DNA of 27,231 bases from Deltaproteobacteria bacterium (GTDB lineage: Bacteria; Myxococcota_A; JAADFL01), in contig JAADFL010000163.1 in NCBI GenBank assembly GCA_013152945.1, forward strand, positions 1 to 27,231, given 5' to 3'. A program made the translations under genes and the position numbers. Below, in pieces: positions 1 to 7,482 of the stretch (positions within the stretch are counted from its first letter, which is position 1; each line of letters begins with the position of its first letter). Under the pieces are notes generated by a model. That model saw nothing but the letters and a program-made list of their open reading frames with translations, ran no database searches and was not told the origin of the DNA.

Positions 1-74
1 CCTATGACGCAGGAGAAGATGCCTAGTGAAAGAAGAAACAAGTTAAACGTAAACCGCTCTCTCTTGCTGGTCAT
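1..74 (-). CDS. 5' end of a secreted protein or lipoprotein (partial, runs off left edge)
   Basis: An ATG at 74-72 (minus strand) is preceded by a strong Shine-Dalgarno, GGAGG, six bases upstream (83-87 on the plus strand). It opens a frame of 24 codons with no stop up to the window edge. The peptide starts MTSKRERFTFNLFLLSLGIF and continues SCVI: a basic N-terminus, then a hydrophobic stretch, then a Cys at residue 22. This is the shape of a signal peptide, and IFSC could be a lipobox. The product cannot be named because only the leader is present. The call rests on the ribosome binding site plus the leader shape, so it is moderate. Confidence 0.55.
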   Translation of the reverse strand, partial: MTSKRERFTFNLFLLSLGIFSCVI

Positions 75-216
75 GACTCACCTCCGGCGAGTTTGTTTTT
101 TTGAAAATTAAAGAAATTCCGGAAATTGTCAAGTCTTACCGCGTTAGCCGTCCAGGTTGTTGGTTGTCATGCGCAGCCGGGCGATTAGAAAGCAGGCCTG
201 ATGCGGATAAACCCAT

Positions 217-236
217 CGGCAACGGCCGGCAACGGC
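217..236. repeat. Perfect 10-bp tandem duplication CGGCAACGGC x2
   Basis: The unit CGGCAACGGC occurs at 217-226 and again at 227-236, immediately beyond the restored stop codon (238-240) of the MBL-fold gene. It has no clear hairpin or U-tract, so it is recorded as a repeat and not as a terminator. Confidence 0.6.
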
Positions 237-237
237 T

Positions 238-1625
238 CTAACTCAATTCTACGGTCTCCAAGTACTCGGGCACGCTTGCTTCCATGCCCATGTCCTGAAT
301 GGATTCTGCGAGGCTTGTCGAAGCTTTGCTCTCACCGTGGACGATAAAGGTTAGGTTTTTTTTGGTTTGCCGCCCAGGTTTTCCAGCAGGGTCAGGAGTC
401 CCCGCCTGTCTGCATGTGCCGAGAAACCGTCTATTACAGTCACATCGGCCCTTACCGGCCAGTACTTGCCGAAAATTTTCAGTTCGTTTTCTCCGTCGAG
501 CAGGCTCCTGCCTCTTGTCCCTTCCGCCTGGTAACCTACGAGTAGAATAGTGTTCCTGGGATCACCGGCCCTGTTTACGAGATGGTGGAGAATCCTGCCG
601 CCTGTAAGCATTCCACTGGCCGAGATTATGATCGCCGGCCCCCTGAGATTATGGAGTGCCTTGGATTCTTCCACGCTTTTGCAAAAACGCACCTTGGCCG
701 GGGAAAAAGGGGCTTGCCCGGTTTCGAGCAGGTATTTCATTTCCAGGTTGTGAGCTTCATCGTGTTGCCTGTACAGGCCTGTAACGTCGACCGCCATCGG
801 GCTGTTTACGGCAACCGGCAGTCTTGGAATAAGTCCGTCATCTTCGAGCCCCTTTAGGGTATGAAGTATTATCTGGGTCCTGCCGACTGCAAATGCAGGT
901 ATCACCAGCACGCCGTTGCGTTCGGCGGTCTTGTTGACGATCTCCGCCAGGGGAGCCGTGGGATCGTCACTCTTATGCTCCCGGTTACCGTACGTGGACT
1001 CCATCAGGAGATAGTCGGCGCCGTTCGGCAGCATCGGCTTGGGCATGATGTCGTCCGTGAATCTTCCAATGTCACCGGAAAACAGGATTTTCCCGCCCTC
1101 TGCTTCCAGCATTATGCTGGATGCTCCGAGAATGTGACCGGCCTTGTACCAAGTGGCCTTAACACCCTTGATTATTTGTTGCGGCTCTTCGAAAGGTACG
1201 CCTCTTATCAGCTTGAGCGATTCTTTCGCCTCGGCCTCTGTATAAAGGGGCATGGCGGGACTGTGTTTTGAAAAGCCCTTCTTGTTTGCATATCTTGCGT
1301 ACTCTTCCTGTAAGTGGCCCGAGTCGGGCAGGAGTATCTTGCATAGATCTCTTGTCGCCTCCTGTGCAAAGACCTTGCCTGTAAAACCTTCTCTCACCAA
1401 CTTGGGCAAGTACCCCGTGTGGTCCAGGTGGGCATGTGTAAGCAGGACGGCATCCAATTCCACCGGATCGAATGGAGGCATGTCCCAGTTTCTCTGCCTT
1501 AGCTCTTTAAGGCCCTGATAGAGTCCACAATCCACCAGTATTTTTCTGCCGTTGATTTCGACCAGGTGCCGTGAACCTGTAACAGTATTGTTGGCGCCAC
1601 AAAACTTAATTTTCAGCTTTCCCAC
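238..1625 (-). CDS. MBL-fold beta-CASP RNase/RNA hydrolase, C-terminus in the -1 frame
   Basis: This is a zinc-dependent metallo-beta-lactamase of the beta-CASP group (CPSF-73/RNase J-like), acting on RNA in the cytoplasm. Start is GTG at 1625, five bases after AGGAGG. The HxHxDH metal motif is at residues 64-69 (THAHLDHTG). A further GDIGR region and the beta-CASP motif B, SAHAD (His404), follow. The uninterrupted frame stops at 351-353 after GGKPKKT (424 aa), before motif C. In the -1 frame, read from the A8 run at 356-363, the sequence continues NLTFIVHGESKAS and ends VPEYLETVELS at the TAG at 238-240, for about 462 aa in all. That tail holds the motif C His (HGE, about residue 430), so the zero-frame product would lack a conserved active-site residue. 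It lies 35 bp downstream of the nucleotidase gene on the same strand. Family assignment is secure. Whether the break is an indel, slippage or a truncation cannot be told here. Confidence 0.88.
354..365 (-). other. A8 slippery run at frame break in the MBL-fold gene
   Basis: The minus strand reads CCA AAA AAA ACC TAA in the zero frame. The heptamer A AAA AAA fits the X XXY YYZ pattern for tandem -1 slippage. One extra A, or a -1 slip, removes the TAA and joins the frame encoding the conserved C-terminus. No strong downstream hairpin or upstream Shine-Dalgarno-like stimulator was seen. Confidence 0.6.
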
Positions 1626-1660
1626 TTTTTCCTCCTACTATTTGTATCTCCCAATGAATA

Positions 1661-3430
1661 TTAATGATAGATCAAGTCCGGGGGCAGGCGGTCACCCTTG
1701 CTTTTCTTTCCATGACGCCTTTTCTTTGTGCGATCTTTTTTTTCCAATTTGTAACTCGTAATATTCCCCGTGCGACCGGTAATGCGATTGATGTTTCTAT
1801 TATTCTGTATGTACTTAACAACCGATTCTCTCATGCTTACTTCATGGTGTGAGATGCCTGTCGCATTCTTGAATACCGTGTATCCATCGCCGCCTGCCAG
1901 GAGAAAATCCTGAAACACGACTTTGTACGAACCGTCAGGTCTTACCATGCCTTTTTTATGTACTTTCACCGAAGTAATCCTGTGGCCCACCGGAGCGGAC
2001 GGGTCCAGGGTTACCGTGGCTCCGGCCAGTTCCAACAGGCCGTTATCGAGCGATTCCTCAAACATTTTAAATAATTGTCTGCCTGTTAAGATTCCGGAAA
2101 CAAGGTGATCCGTAAAAGGCAGGGTCTTGTACAATGCTCCATAGGTTATTACACCAGGGCCCAGGTCGGACCTGATGGCCCCCGAGTTCGTAACCGCCAG
2201 GTCAGCGCCCGGCACAAAGCTCAACATGGCACGAGTTACCAAGGCCCCCAGGGGTGATCCAAACTTTCCCATTCTTGTAAGGCGTAATTTCAGCGTTCCT
2301 ATTATGTGTGTCTTTAGCCTTCGAATCGGTCGCATCTCCTTTTCAACAGCATCAGCGATTTTCTTGTTTCTGACTATGGGCTTGCCCATGTACCTGCCGG
2401 CCTTTGTTTTGCCACCGCCGTTGTCCGCCCAAATGGTTTGCGGCGGGTGGATCAGGACCTGAAATCTCGATGCCCTGCCCGAGTCATCATCCACAGGGAT
2501 GTCCACTCTGGAAAAAGCCGTCCCATAGGCATAGGCCTGGACAACCGGCACACCGTGCACCACCAGGTCGAGCCTGGAATGGGTATGAGCAGCACAGATG
2601 AGATCCGCCGCCTTGTCTCCAAGCGCGCCCGGACCGATTGCTCGTGCCAGGTCTATGACCTCGCCCTTGAAATTGGAGTCTTCCGTGTCCCAGTGGGCTC
2701 CCATGTGTGCCAGCACAATGATTATGCTTGCACCTTTATGCCTAAGTTTGAATATTTCACGTTTGACTGCATCTGAAGTTGGTGTAAACGTTATATCAGT
2801 CACATTTGCCGGGTTCGTGACCTTACCTGTGGAAACAGTGGTAACACCTATTATTCCAACCGGTATGCCGCCTTGTTCAATCAAAACCGAAGGCTTGAGA
2901 AAACCCGGGGCAATGGGTTTTCCCGTGTCCCTGAATACTGCGTTGGCCAGGAGGAATGGAAACCCTGCCGCCCTGGAGTTTTCCTTGATTGCCCCAAGGC
3001 AGTCATCCAACGGAGTTGTAGGAGTCGACGAAGGCCCCTTGGGCCCGAAGTCGAACTCATGGTTGCCGATTGCAACTGCTTCGTAACCAAGCATGTTGTA
3101 GAATTTCACAATGGGTCTTCCCTCGGCCAGGTCGGAGACAAGGGTGCCTTGCCACATGTCACCTGCATCCAGGAGCAAGACCTGATCGTCATTGGCCTGT
3201 TTGAGTATTTGCAAATAGCCTGCAAAATACGCCAATCCGCCGACTTTCCTGCCCTTGGACCAGTACCGAACCCGGGGTTCGATTCTTCCATGGAGGTCGC
3301 AGGTGCATACCACGCTCAGGGTGCGTGCATCGACTGTCCTGTAAGTAATTATCGTGCCTGCGGCCAGCGCTAAAAAAATCACCAGGTGTTTGGCTTTCGA
3401 CTGTTTTATTTTTCCCATATTCAAGTACAA
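1661..3430 (-). CDS. Secreted 5'-nucleotidase / UshA-type metallophosphoesterase
   Basis: Two-domain 5'-nucleotidase family enzyme that hydrolyses nucleotides or related phosphoesters outside the cytoplasm. The N-terminus has a hydrophobic export signal (about residues 14-35). The calcineurin-type phosphoesterase domain shows CDLHG (D45, H47), DAGDMWQGT, GNHEFDFG, LAHMG and AAHTHS, the usual di-metal ligands. The C-terminal 5'-nucleotidase domain shows NSGAIRSDL, TYGALYKTLPF and GGDGY. The protein ends in a Lys/Arg-rich tail (KKDRTKKRRHGKKSKG) that is not part of the usual fold and may bind an anionic surface. Start: TTG at 3430 has GGAG seven bases upstream. The ATG at 3418 is also possible but is too far from that site. 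It is first in an operon with the MBL-fold gene and divergent from the PAD lipoprotein. Substrate cannot be read from sequence. Confidence 0.9.
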   Translation of the reverse strand: MYLNMGKIKQSKAKHLVIFLALAAGTIITYRTVDARTLSVVCTCDLHGRIEPRVRYWSKGRKVGGLAYFAGYLQILKQANDDQVLLLDAGDMWQGTLVSDLAEGRPIVKFYNMLGYEAVAIGNHEFDFGPKGPSSTPTTPLDDCLGAIKENSRAAGFPFLLANAVFRDTGKPIAPGFLKPSVLIEQGGIPVGIIGVTTVSTGKVTNPANVTDITFTPTSDAVKREIFKLRHKGASIIIVLAHMGAHWDTEDSNFKGEVIDLARAIGPGALGDKAADLICAAHTHSRLDLVVHGVPVVQAYAYGTAFSRVDIPVDDDSGRASRFQVLIHPPQTIWADNGGGKTKAGRYMGKPIVRNKKIADAVEKEMRPIRRLKTHIIGTLKLRLTRMGKFGSPLGALVTRAMLSFVPGADLAVTNSGAIRSDLGPGVITYGALYKTLPFTDHLVSGILTGRQLFKMFEESLDNGLLELAGATVTLDPSAPVGHRITSVKVHKKGMVRPDGSYKVVFQDFLLAGGDGYTVFKNATGISHHEVSMRESVVKYIQNNRNINRITGRTGNITSYKLEKKDRTKKRRHGKKSKGDRLPPDLIYH

Positions 3431-3560
3431 TAAACTTCTCCTTTACCGATTCTTAACACACTGGATCGGCTGTGGTAAAGTACGACTCGCTGCAGTATTA
3501 TTGTTTGCATGATTGTTTAAGGAAGTTTTTTGTTTTATAGAGACAATGTTTGTGTGTGAT

Positions 3561-3587
3561 AATTCGCCCTTGGTAAAAGAGGGTATC
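3561..3587 (+). promoter_or_regulatory. Upstream motif shared with the 7483 lipoprotein gene
   Basis: AATTCG (3561-3566) followed after four bases by TGGTAAAAGAGGGTATC (3571-3587) lies 19 bp before the PAD gene start. The same pair, with 15 of 17 bases identical and no four-base gap, is at 7415-7437 before the second DT-linker lipoprotein. It may be an operator or part of a promoter. No sigma-factor class is recognisable. Confidence 0.35.
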
Positions 3588-3606
3588 GGTAACAGGGAGT
3601 ATTGAA

Positions 3607-6264
3607 ATGAGAGGTATGCTTGGTTCAATTGCAATGCAATTGTTTCTCTTATTTTTGGGCTTTATGGCTGCGGGCCTTGGTTGCAGTGATTCGACGTCAG
3701 CAAATCATAACAATGGAGATTCAGATACTGATATAGACACGGATGTGGACCTGGATCTGGATTTGGATACCGACACTGACACCGACACTGACACGGACAC
3801 CGACACAGATACGGACACCGACACAGATACGGACACGGACACTGATATGGACACCGACACTGACACTGACACCGACACTGACACCGACACTGATACGGAC
3901 ACGGACACTGATACGGACATTGACACAGATACGGACATTGACACAGATACGGACATTGACACAGATACGGACACGGACACCGACACCGACACCGACACAG
4001 ATACGGACACCGACACAGATACGGACACCGACACCGACACTGATACGGACACTGACACCGATACAGACACAGACACTGACACTGACACTGATACAGACAC
4101 CGACACTGACACTGATACAGACACGAACAAGGAGAAAAATCCTGGTGAAGCATGCCGTTGTGATTCGGATTGCCTGGCGCCTGCACTTGGCTCGATTCCT
4201 GTTTGCCTCTATGGAATATGCATGACCTATTCGTACAAGAAGTGTTCCAACCCTGGTTCAACCGGTGAATGCCCGGAGCATATGAGGTGTTGGGGGCTGC
4301 AAGGCACAAGTGATTACTTCTGTTGGCCTGATTGCGACTATTACAAGTGTGACGGTGCATGCGACTATGATGGATCGTGTGTCATGACAGAGCAGAATTG
4401 GTGTGATCCATCGTGTGGTCACTACTGCCAAGGCGGCTCTGATTCTGACACGGACACCGACACGGATACGGATACAGACACGGATACGGATACAGACACG
4501 GATACGGATACAGACACGGATACGGATACGGATACAGGCACAGGCCCTGGTGAAATTCCGGTTGATATCAGGGCTGATACCAACAGGGACGGAATAGTGG
4601 ACCTTGACGATCCGGCGGATGATTTGAACGAAGATTCCTGGGACAATGAACATGGCGCTGTTTTCCTGGCCAACATCGACGACGATGAGGAATCGTGCCC
4701 GGCCAAGGGGCCGGACGATGAGCTGGCTGCGTGCAATGATGCTGCAGACCAGGTAGTGAACGGGCCGGATGATCTGCTCGATATGGCAATGCTCAAGACC
4801 AGGCCATGGCCGGAAGCGCCCAAGGGCACGTACGGAACTGTCACGATCGACTCCAAGGCAGGTCCGTTTGTAAGGCTCTTCATGAAGAACCAAGACAAGT
4901 ACGATGTCTTCGATCCTGACAATGACCGGCTTAACACTGATGATATAAAAAACGGTGCGACCTTTTACATGGAGGGCAAGGACATAGTAAGAAACAAGGA
5001 TGTGTGGGATGGGTTTGCCACAGTGACATACTCGATTTATCCGCAGGGATTGGGCGGTGCGGTCCGTGATAAGGTTATGTTGAGAATTTCGCCAGTGATT
5101 TTACAGCATCACTTGCACGAGCCGTATCTTGTTTTTGCTTCACCCATACCCGGATATTCCGGGGCAAGCGATTTCATTAACGATCTCGAATCAGCAGTGC
5201 AGGATTCTTCGGTTCAGGCTCAGATCCGGACTTTCGACGTGGATGATCAATGGGCCCAGGATTATCTCGAGCCTGCATACATGTCCATGCCTGCCCGGTC
5301 CGGAGCACATATCATCAGGGTATTTCTTAGGTCGGCTAATGTAACCAATCCCTGGAGTAGTTCATATCCATTGAGGCCTGCAGGCAGGGTGGTGTTCACA
5401 GAACTTCGCGGACCTGACCAGGCAGGAATACAACAGTATGACCGGTACCACGACCAGGACATGGACAGCCTGAATTCGTTCGGCAACCTGGAGACGATTC
5501 CTCCTTACCGGTTCAACGGCAATTCTTATCCGCTGGGACGGATCTTCAGGGGCTCTGTCCCCAGTATGCATCCGGACCAATCCTTCCAGAGGATGCTGGA
5601 GTCACAGGGCGTACAACCGCCGGTATACATAGATACTTCGTGGCTGGTGGTGGGCCACGTGGATGAGACAATAAGCTTTGTGAAATCGGATAATCCAAGG
5701 GGATGGACCATTGCAGTGAACGATCCGGCCCTGGCCAAATCAATGTTGGAGGATCTTCGAGACCAGGGATACGGACAGGTCAAGATGTTCGAGGGCATGA
5801 GTTGGATCAACCAGTGGGGCAATGAGTACCCGGCGGATATCAGTATAAACGCGGTCTTGAACGATTCGAATGTCATGGGAGCCAGTGCGGAAGCAGTGGT
5901 GGAGATTGATTCCGAGCTCAAGATCTTGAAGCAGGAGACAGGAATTACCGACCAGGAACTGTTGAAGGTTCCGTTTCTGCATTTCAAGACACAGGGAGCT
6001 TCTCTGGCATATCAACCAGGCACTATAAACGGGCTCTCGCTTGGAGAGGATGATTTTCTTGCTCCGGATCCACATGGACCGGTCATTTCGGGCAAGGACG
6101 TGTTCAAGGAACAGTTGGAAACAGAGTTCGGCAAGAACAATATCAAGGTGCACTGGATAGAAGACTGGAACCTGTTGCACAGGAACTACGGCGAAGTACA
6201 TTGTGGCACCAATTCGGTTAGAAAGGTGCCGAAACAAGACAAGTGGTGGGAGGTGGCGGAATGA
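3607..6264 (+). CDS. DT-linker lipoprotein with protein-arginine deiminase (PAD) domain
   Basis: Predicted envelope-anchored enzyme converting protein arginine to citrulline. Start ATG 3607 has GGGAG seven bases upstream. Residues 1-26 form a signal peptide ending in Cys26 (GLGC, a non-canonical lipobox). Residues about 38-173 are an Asp-Thr repeat. Residues 183-274 are a module with 16 Cys. Residues 279-310 are a second DT tract. From about 317 the protein matches the PAD family: an Asp-rich middle region (IRADTNRDGIVDLDDPADD) typical of its calcium-binding domain, then the catalytic domain. PAD4 Asp350, His471, Asp473 and Cys645 correspond to D552 (WAQD), H684 and D686 (GHVDE) and C866 (EVHCGTN), so the active site looks complete. 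The stop overlaps the start of the next lipoprotein gene (ATGA), indicating translational coupling. Calcium dependence and targets are inferred from the family, not shown. Confidence 0.93.
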   Translation: MRGMLGSIAMQLFLLFLGFMAAGLGCSDSTSANHNNGDSDTDIDTDVDLDLDLDTDTDTDTDTDTDTDTDTDTDTDTDTDMDTDTDTDTDTDTDTDTDTDTDTDIDTDTDIDTDTDIDTDTDTDTDTDTDTDTDTDTDTDTDTDTDTDTDTDTDTDTDTDTDTDTDTDTDTDTNKEKNPGEACRCDSDCLAPALGSIPVCLYGICMTYSYKKCSNPGSTGECPEHMRCWGLQGTSDYFCWPDCDYYKCDGACDYDGSCVMTEQNWCDPSCGHYCQGGSDSDTDTDTDTDTDTDTDTDTDTDTDTDTDTDTGTGPGEIPVDIRADTNRDGIVDLDDPADDLNEDSWDNEHGAVFLANIDDDEESCPAKGPDDELAACNDAADQVVNGPDDLLDMAMLKTRPWPEAPKGTYGTVTIDSKAGPFVRLFMKNQDKYDVFDPDNDRLNTDDIKNGATFYMEGKDIVRNKDVWDGFATVTYSIYPQGLGGAVRDKVMLRISPVILQHHLHEPYLVFASPIPGYSGASDFINDLESAVQDSSVQAQIRTFDVDDQWAQDYLEPAYMSMPARSGAHIIRVFLRSANVTNPWSSSYPLRPAGRVVFTELRGPDQAGIQQYDRYHDQDMDSLNSFGNLETIPPYRFNGNSYPLGRIFRGSVPSMHPDQSFQRMLESQGVQPPVYIDTSWLVVGHVDETISFVKSDNPRGWTIAVNDPALAKSMLEDLRDQGYGQVKMFEGMSWINQWGNEYPADISINAVLNDSNVMGASAEAVVEIDSELKILKQETGITDQELLKVPFLHFKTQGASLAYQPGTINGLSLGEDDFLAPDPHGPVISGKDVFKEQLETEFGKNNIKVHWIEDWNLLHRNYGEVHCGTNSVRKVPKQDKWWEVAE
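3718..4125 (+). repeat. Coding DT minisatellite, first tract of PAD lipoprotein
   Basis: About 68 six-base units of the form GAYACN encode alternating Asp-Thr, with a few Ile, Met, Val or Leu substitutions at the Thr position. The third codon base varies, so the protein pattern is kept more strictly than the DNA. It separates the lipid anchor from the Cys-rich module. Confidence 0.9.
4441..4536 (+). repeat. Coding DT minisatellite, second tract of PAD lipoprotein
   Basis: About 16 units encode DSDTDT and onward to DTDTG between the Cys-rich module and the PAD region. The units alternate GACACG and GATACGGATACA more regularly than in the first tract, which suggests more recent local duplication. 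Confidence 0.85.
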
Positions 6265-7250
6265 AGACGAATAGAAAATACAATGACAGTAAATTTCTTT
6301 ACCTCGTGCCGGTTTTCCCGATCGTTTTTTCAATCTTCTTTGGTTGTTCCAATAAACCCGGTGTAACAAATGCCCCGGCTTCAATGTCTCTGACAAGGCA
6401 GGACAAGGCGACTCTGGCAGCGCTCGACAAGACAATAGCCAAGGCAAAGGCCGGGGCCATGTCCGGATATTTCGGGAAGGTGGATCTTCTCATGAACAGG
6501 GTGCCGTACCTTAAAAAGACTAAAAGAGGGCGTTTTGCAGTAGTTACGCCGTTGCTCGAGTCAATCGGCTCGAGTGCCGCCTTGCCCATGATCGAGAAGT
6601 TGAGGCACAAGGAAAAGCCGGGAGGCTTCTCCGAATCATCGTGGATTGCCTGGAGGATTGGATTATTGGAAGCATTGTCGGACTTCAAGGACAAGAGAGC
6701 GCTCATCGTGGCAAAGGATATTCTTTTGGATCCAAATACCGGGGAGCCCGTGGCTCGTGCGGCGGCAAGTGCAATAGGGACTCTTGGAGGTGAGCAGGAG
6801 AGCGAAATGTTGATATCGATTGCTTCCAAAAAGGATGAAAAAGGTCTTGCAGTGCTTACCGCCCTGGGCCGGGCAAGAGAACCAAACGTCATCGAGTTCC
6901 TTGGCCGGGTAATGAGCACGGACACCGACAGGGCAAGGATAAAGGCGGCAGTAAGGTCCATGCGTACATTGGCCAACAAATGGGCCTGGCGGAGCGGGAG
7001 CCTGGGAACGAGAGACGAACAAGAGGAGTTCCAACAGAAGGCGACACGAAAACTGCTTATTGGATTCAAGGCCCACTTTCAGGATCCGTTGCTGAACGAA
7101 GAGTTTGTAAAGGCATTGGAGGTTGTGGATTGGCCGGGTGCAACCGGTATATTGGATGCTATGATGGAGCATGCAAGTTCGCAAGGGCTTCAAAAGGCAT
7201 TGAGTGAATTAAAGACAAGGCTTGAGAACAATCCGTTGAACAGGAAATGA
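6261..7250 (+). CDS. HEAT-repeat-like lipoprotein coupled to the PAD gene
   Basis: Predicted 329-aa envelope protein. Start is ATG 6261, overlapping the TGA of the PAD gene (6262-6264), with GGGAGG upstream inside that gene. An upstream GTG in the same frame is less likely. Residues 1-29 form a signal peptide ending FFGC, a plausible lipid cysteine. The mature part is a series of amphipathic alpha helices, for example ALPMIEKLRHKE, ARAAASAIGTLGG, AVLTALGRAREPNVIEFLG and ARIKAAVRSMRTLA, resembling HEAT / PBS-lyase-type repeats. These usually make a curved protein-binding solenoid. No catalytic motif is visible. The four-base overlap suggests it is made in proportion to the deiminase and may be a partner or chaperone for it; that role is inference. 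Confidence 0.8.
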   Translation: MKTNRKYNDSKFLYLVPVFPIVFSIFFGCSNKPGVTNAPASMSLTRQDKATLAALDKTIAKAKAGAMSGYFGKVDLLMNRVPYLKKTKRGRFAVVTPLLESIGSSAALPMIEKLRHKEKPGGFSESSWIAWRIGLLEALSDFKDKRALIVAKDILLDPNTGEPVARAAASAIGTLGGEQESEMLISIASKKDEKGLAVLTALGRAREPNVIEFLGRVMSTDTDRARIKAAVRSMRTLANKWAWRSGSLGTRDEQEEFQQKATRKLLIGFKAHFQDPLLNEEFVKALEVVDWPGATGILDAMMEHASSQGLQKALSELKTRLENNPLNRK

Positions 7251-7319
7251 AAGTGCCCTGTCCATGGATACTTAAAGTTTTTATGAGCGGGTCGATTACG
7301 CGGGTAAGCAGGTTGTCCT

Positions 7320-7460
7320 GTTTGCCGGTCGTTTATTATGTTTTGAAAAGAAAATGTTTTCATACTATGTTTCCAAAACCCGGTTGTTCGGTGTCTTGAG
7401 TTGCCGGATGCTGAAATTCGTGGTGAAAAAGGGTATCAGGAGTTTGCCGGTTTATTATGG
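7320..7460. repeat. Imperfect direct repeat in the intergenic region before the second DT lipoprotein
   Basis: GTTTGCCGGTCGTTTATTATG at 7320-7340 recurs at 7442-7460 as GTTTGCCGGTTTATTATGG (two bases deleted), about 100 bp apart. The second copy ends about 22 bp before the start codon at 7483. A short inverted repeat (TGAAAA / TTTTCA) lies between them. No gene fits in 7251-7482. Confidence 0.5.
7415..7437 (+). promoter_or_regulatory. Second copy of the shared upstream motif
   Basis: AATTCG directly followed by TGGTGAAAAAGGGTATC, 45 bp before ATG 7483. It matches the motif before the PAD lipoprotein gene at 3561-3587. Possible common regulator site; function unknown. Confidence 0.35.
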
Positions 7461-7482
7461 GAAGGAACAATAGGAGGAAAAA

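Noticed and set aside
351-1271. Plus-strand open frames across the MBL-fold gene
   Set aside because: They are shadows of the minus-strand gene and show no protein features.
3705-4130. Long antisense open frames encoding VSVSVSVS, also at 7455-8105 and 16515-16880
   Set aside because: They are complements of the GAYACN repeat, which has no stop codon in any frame. The Asp-Thr frame carries the signal peptide, ribosome site and flanking domains.
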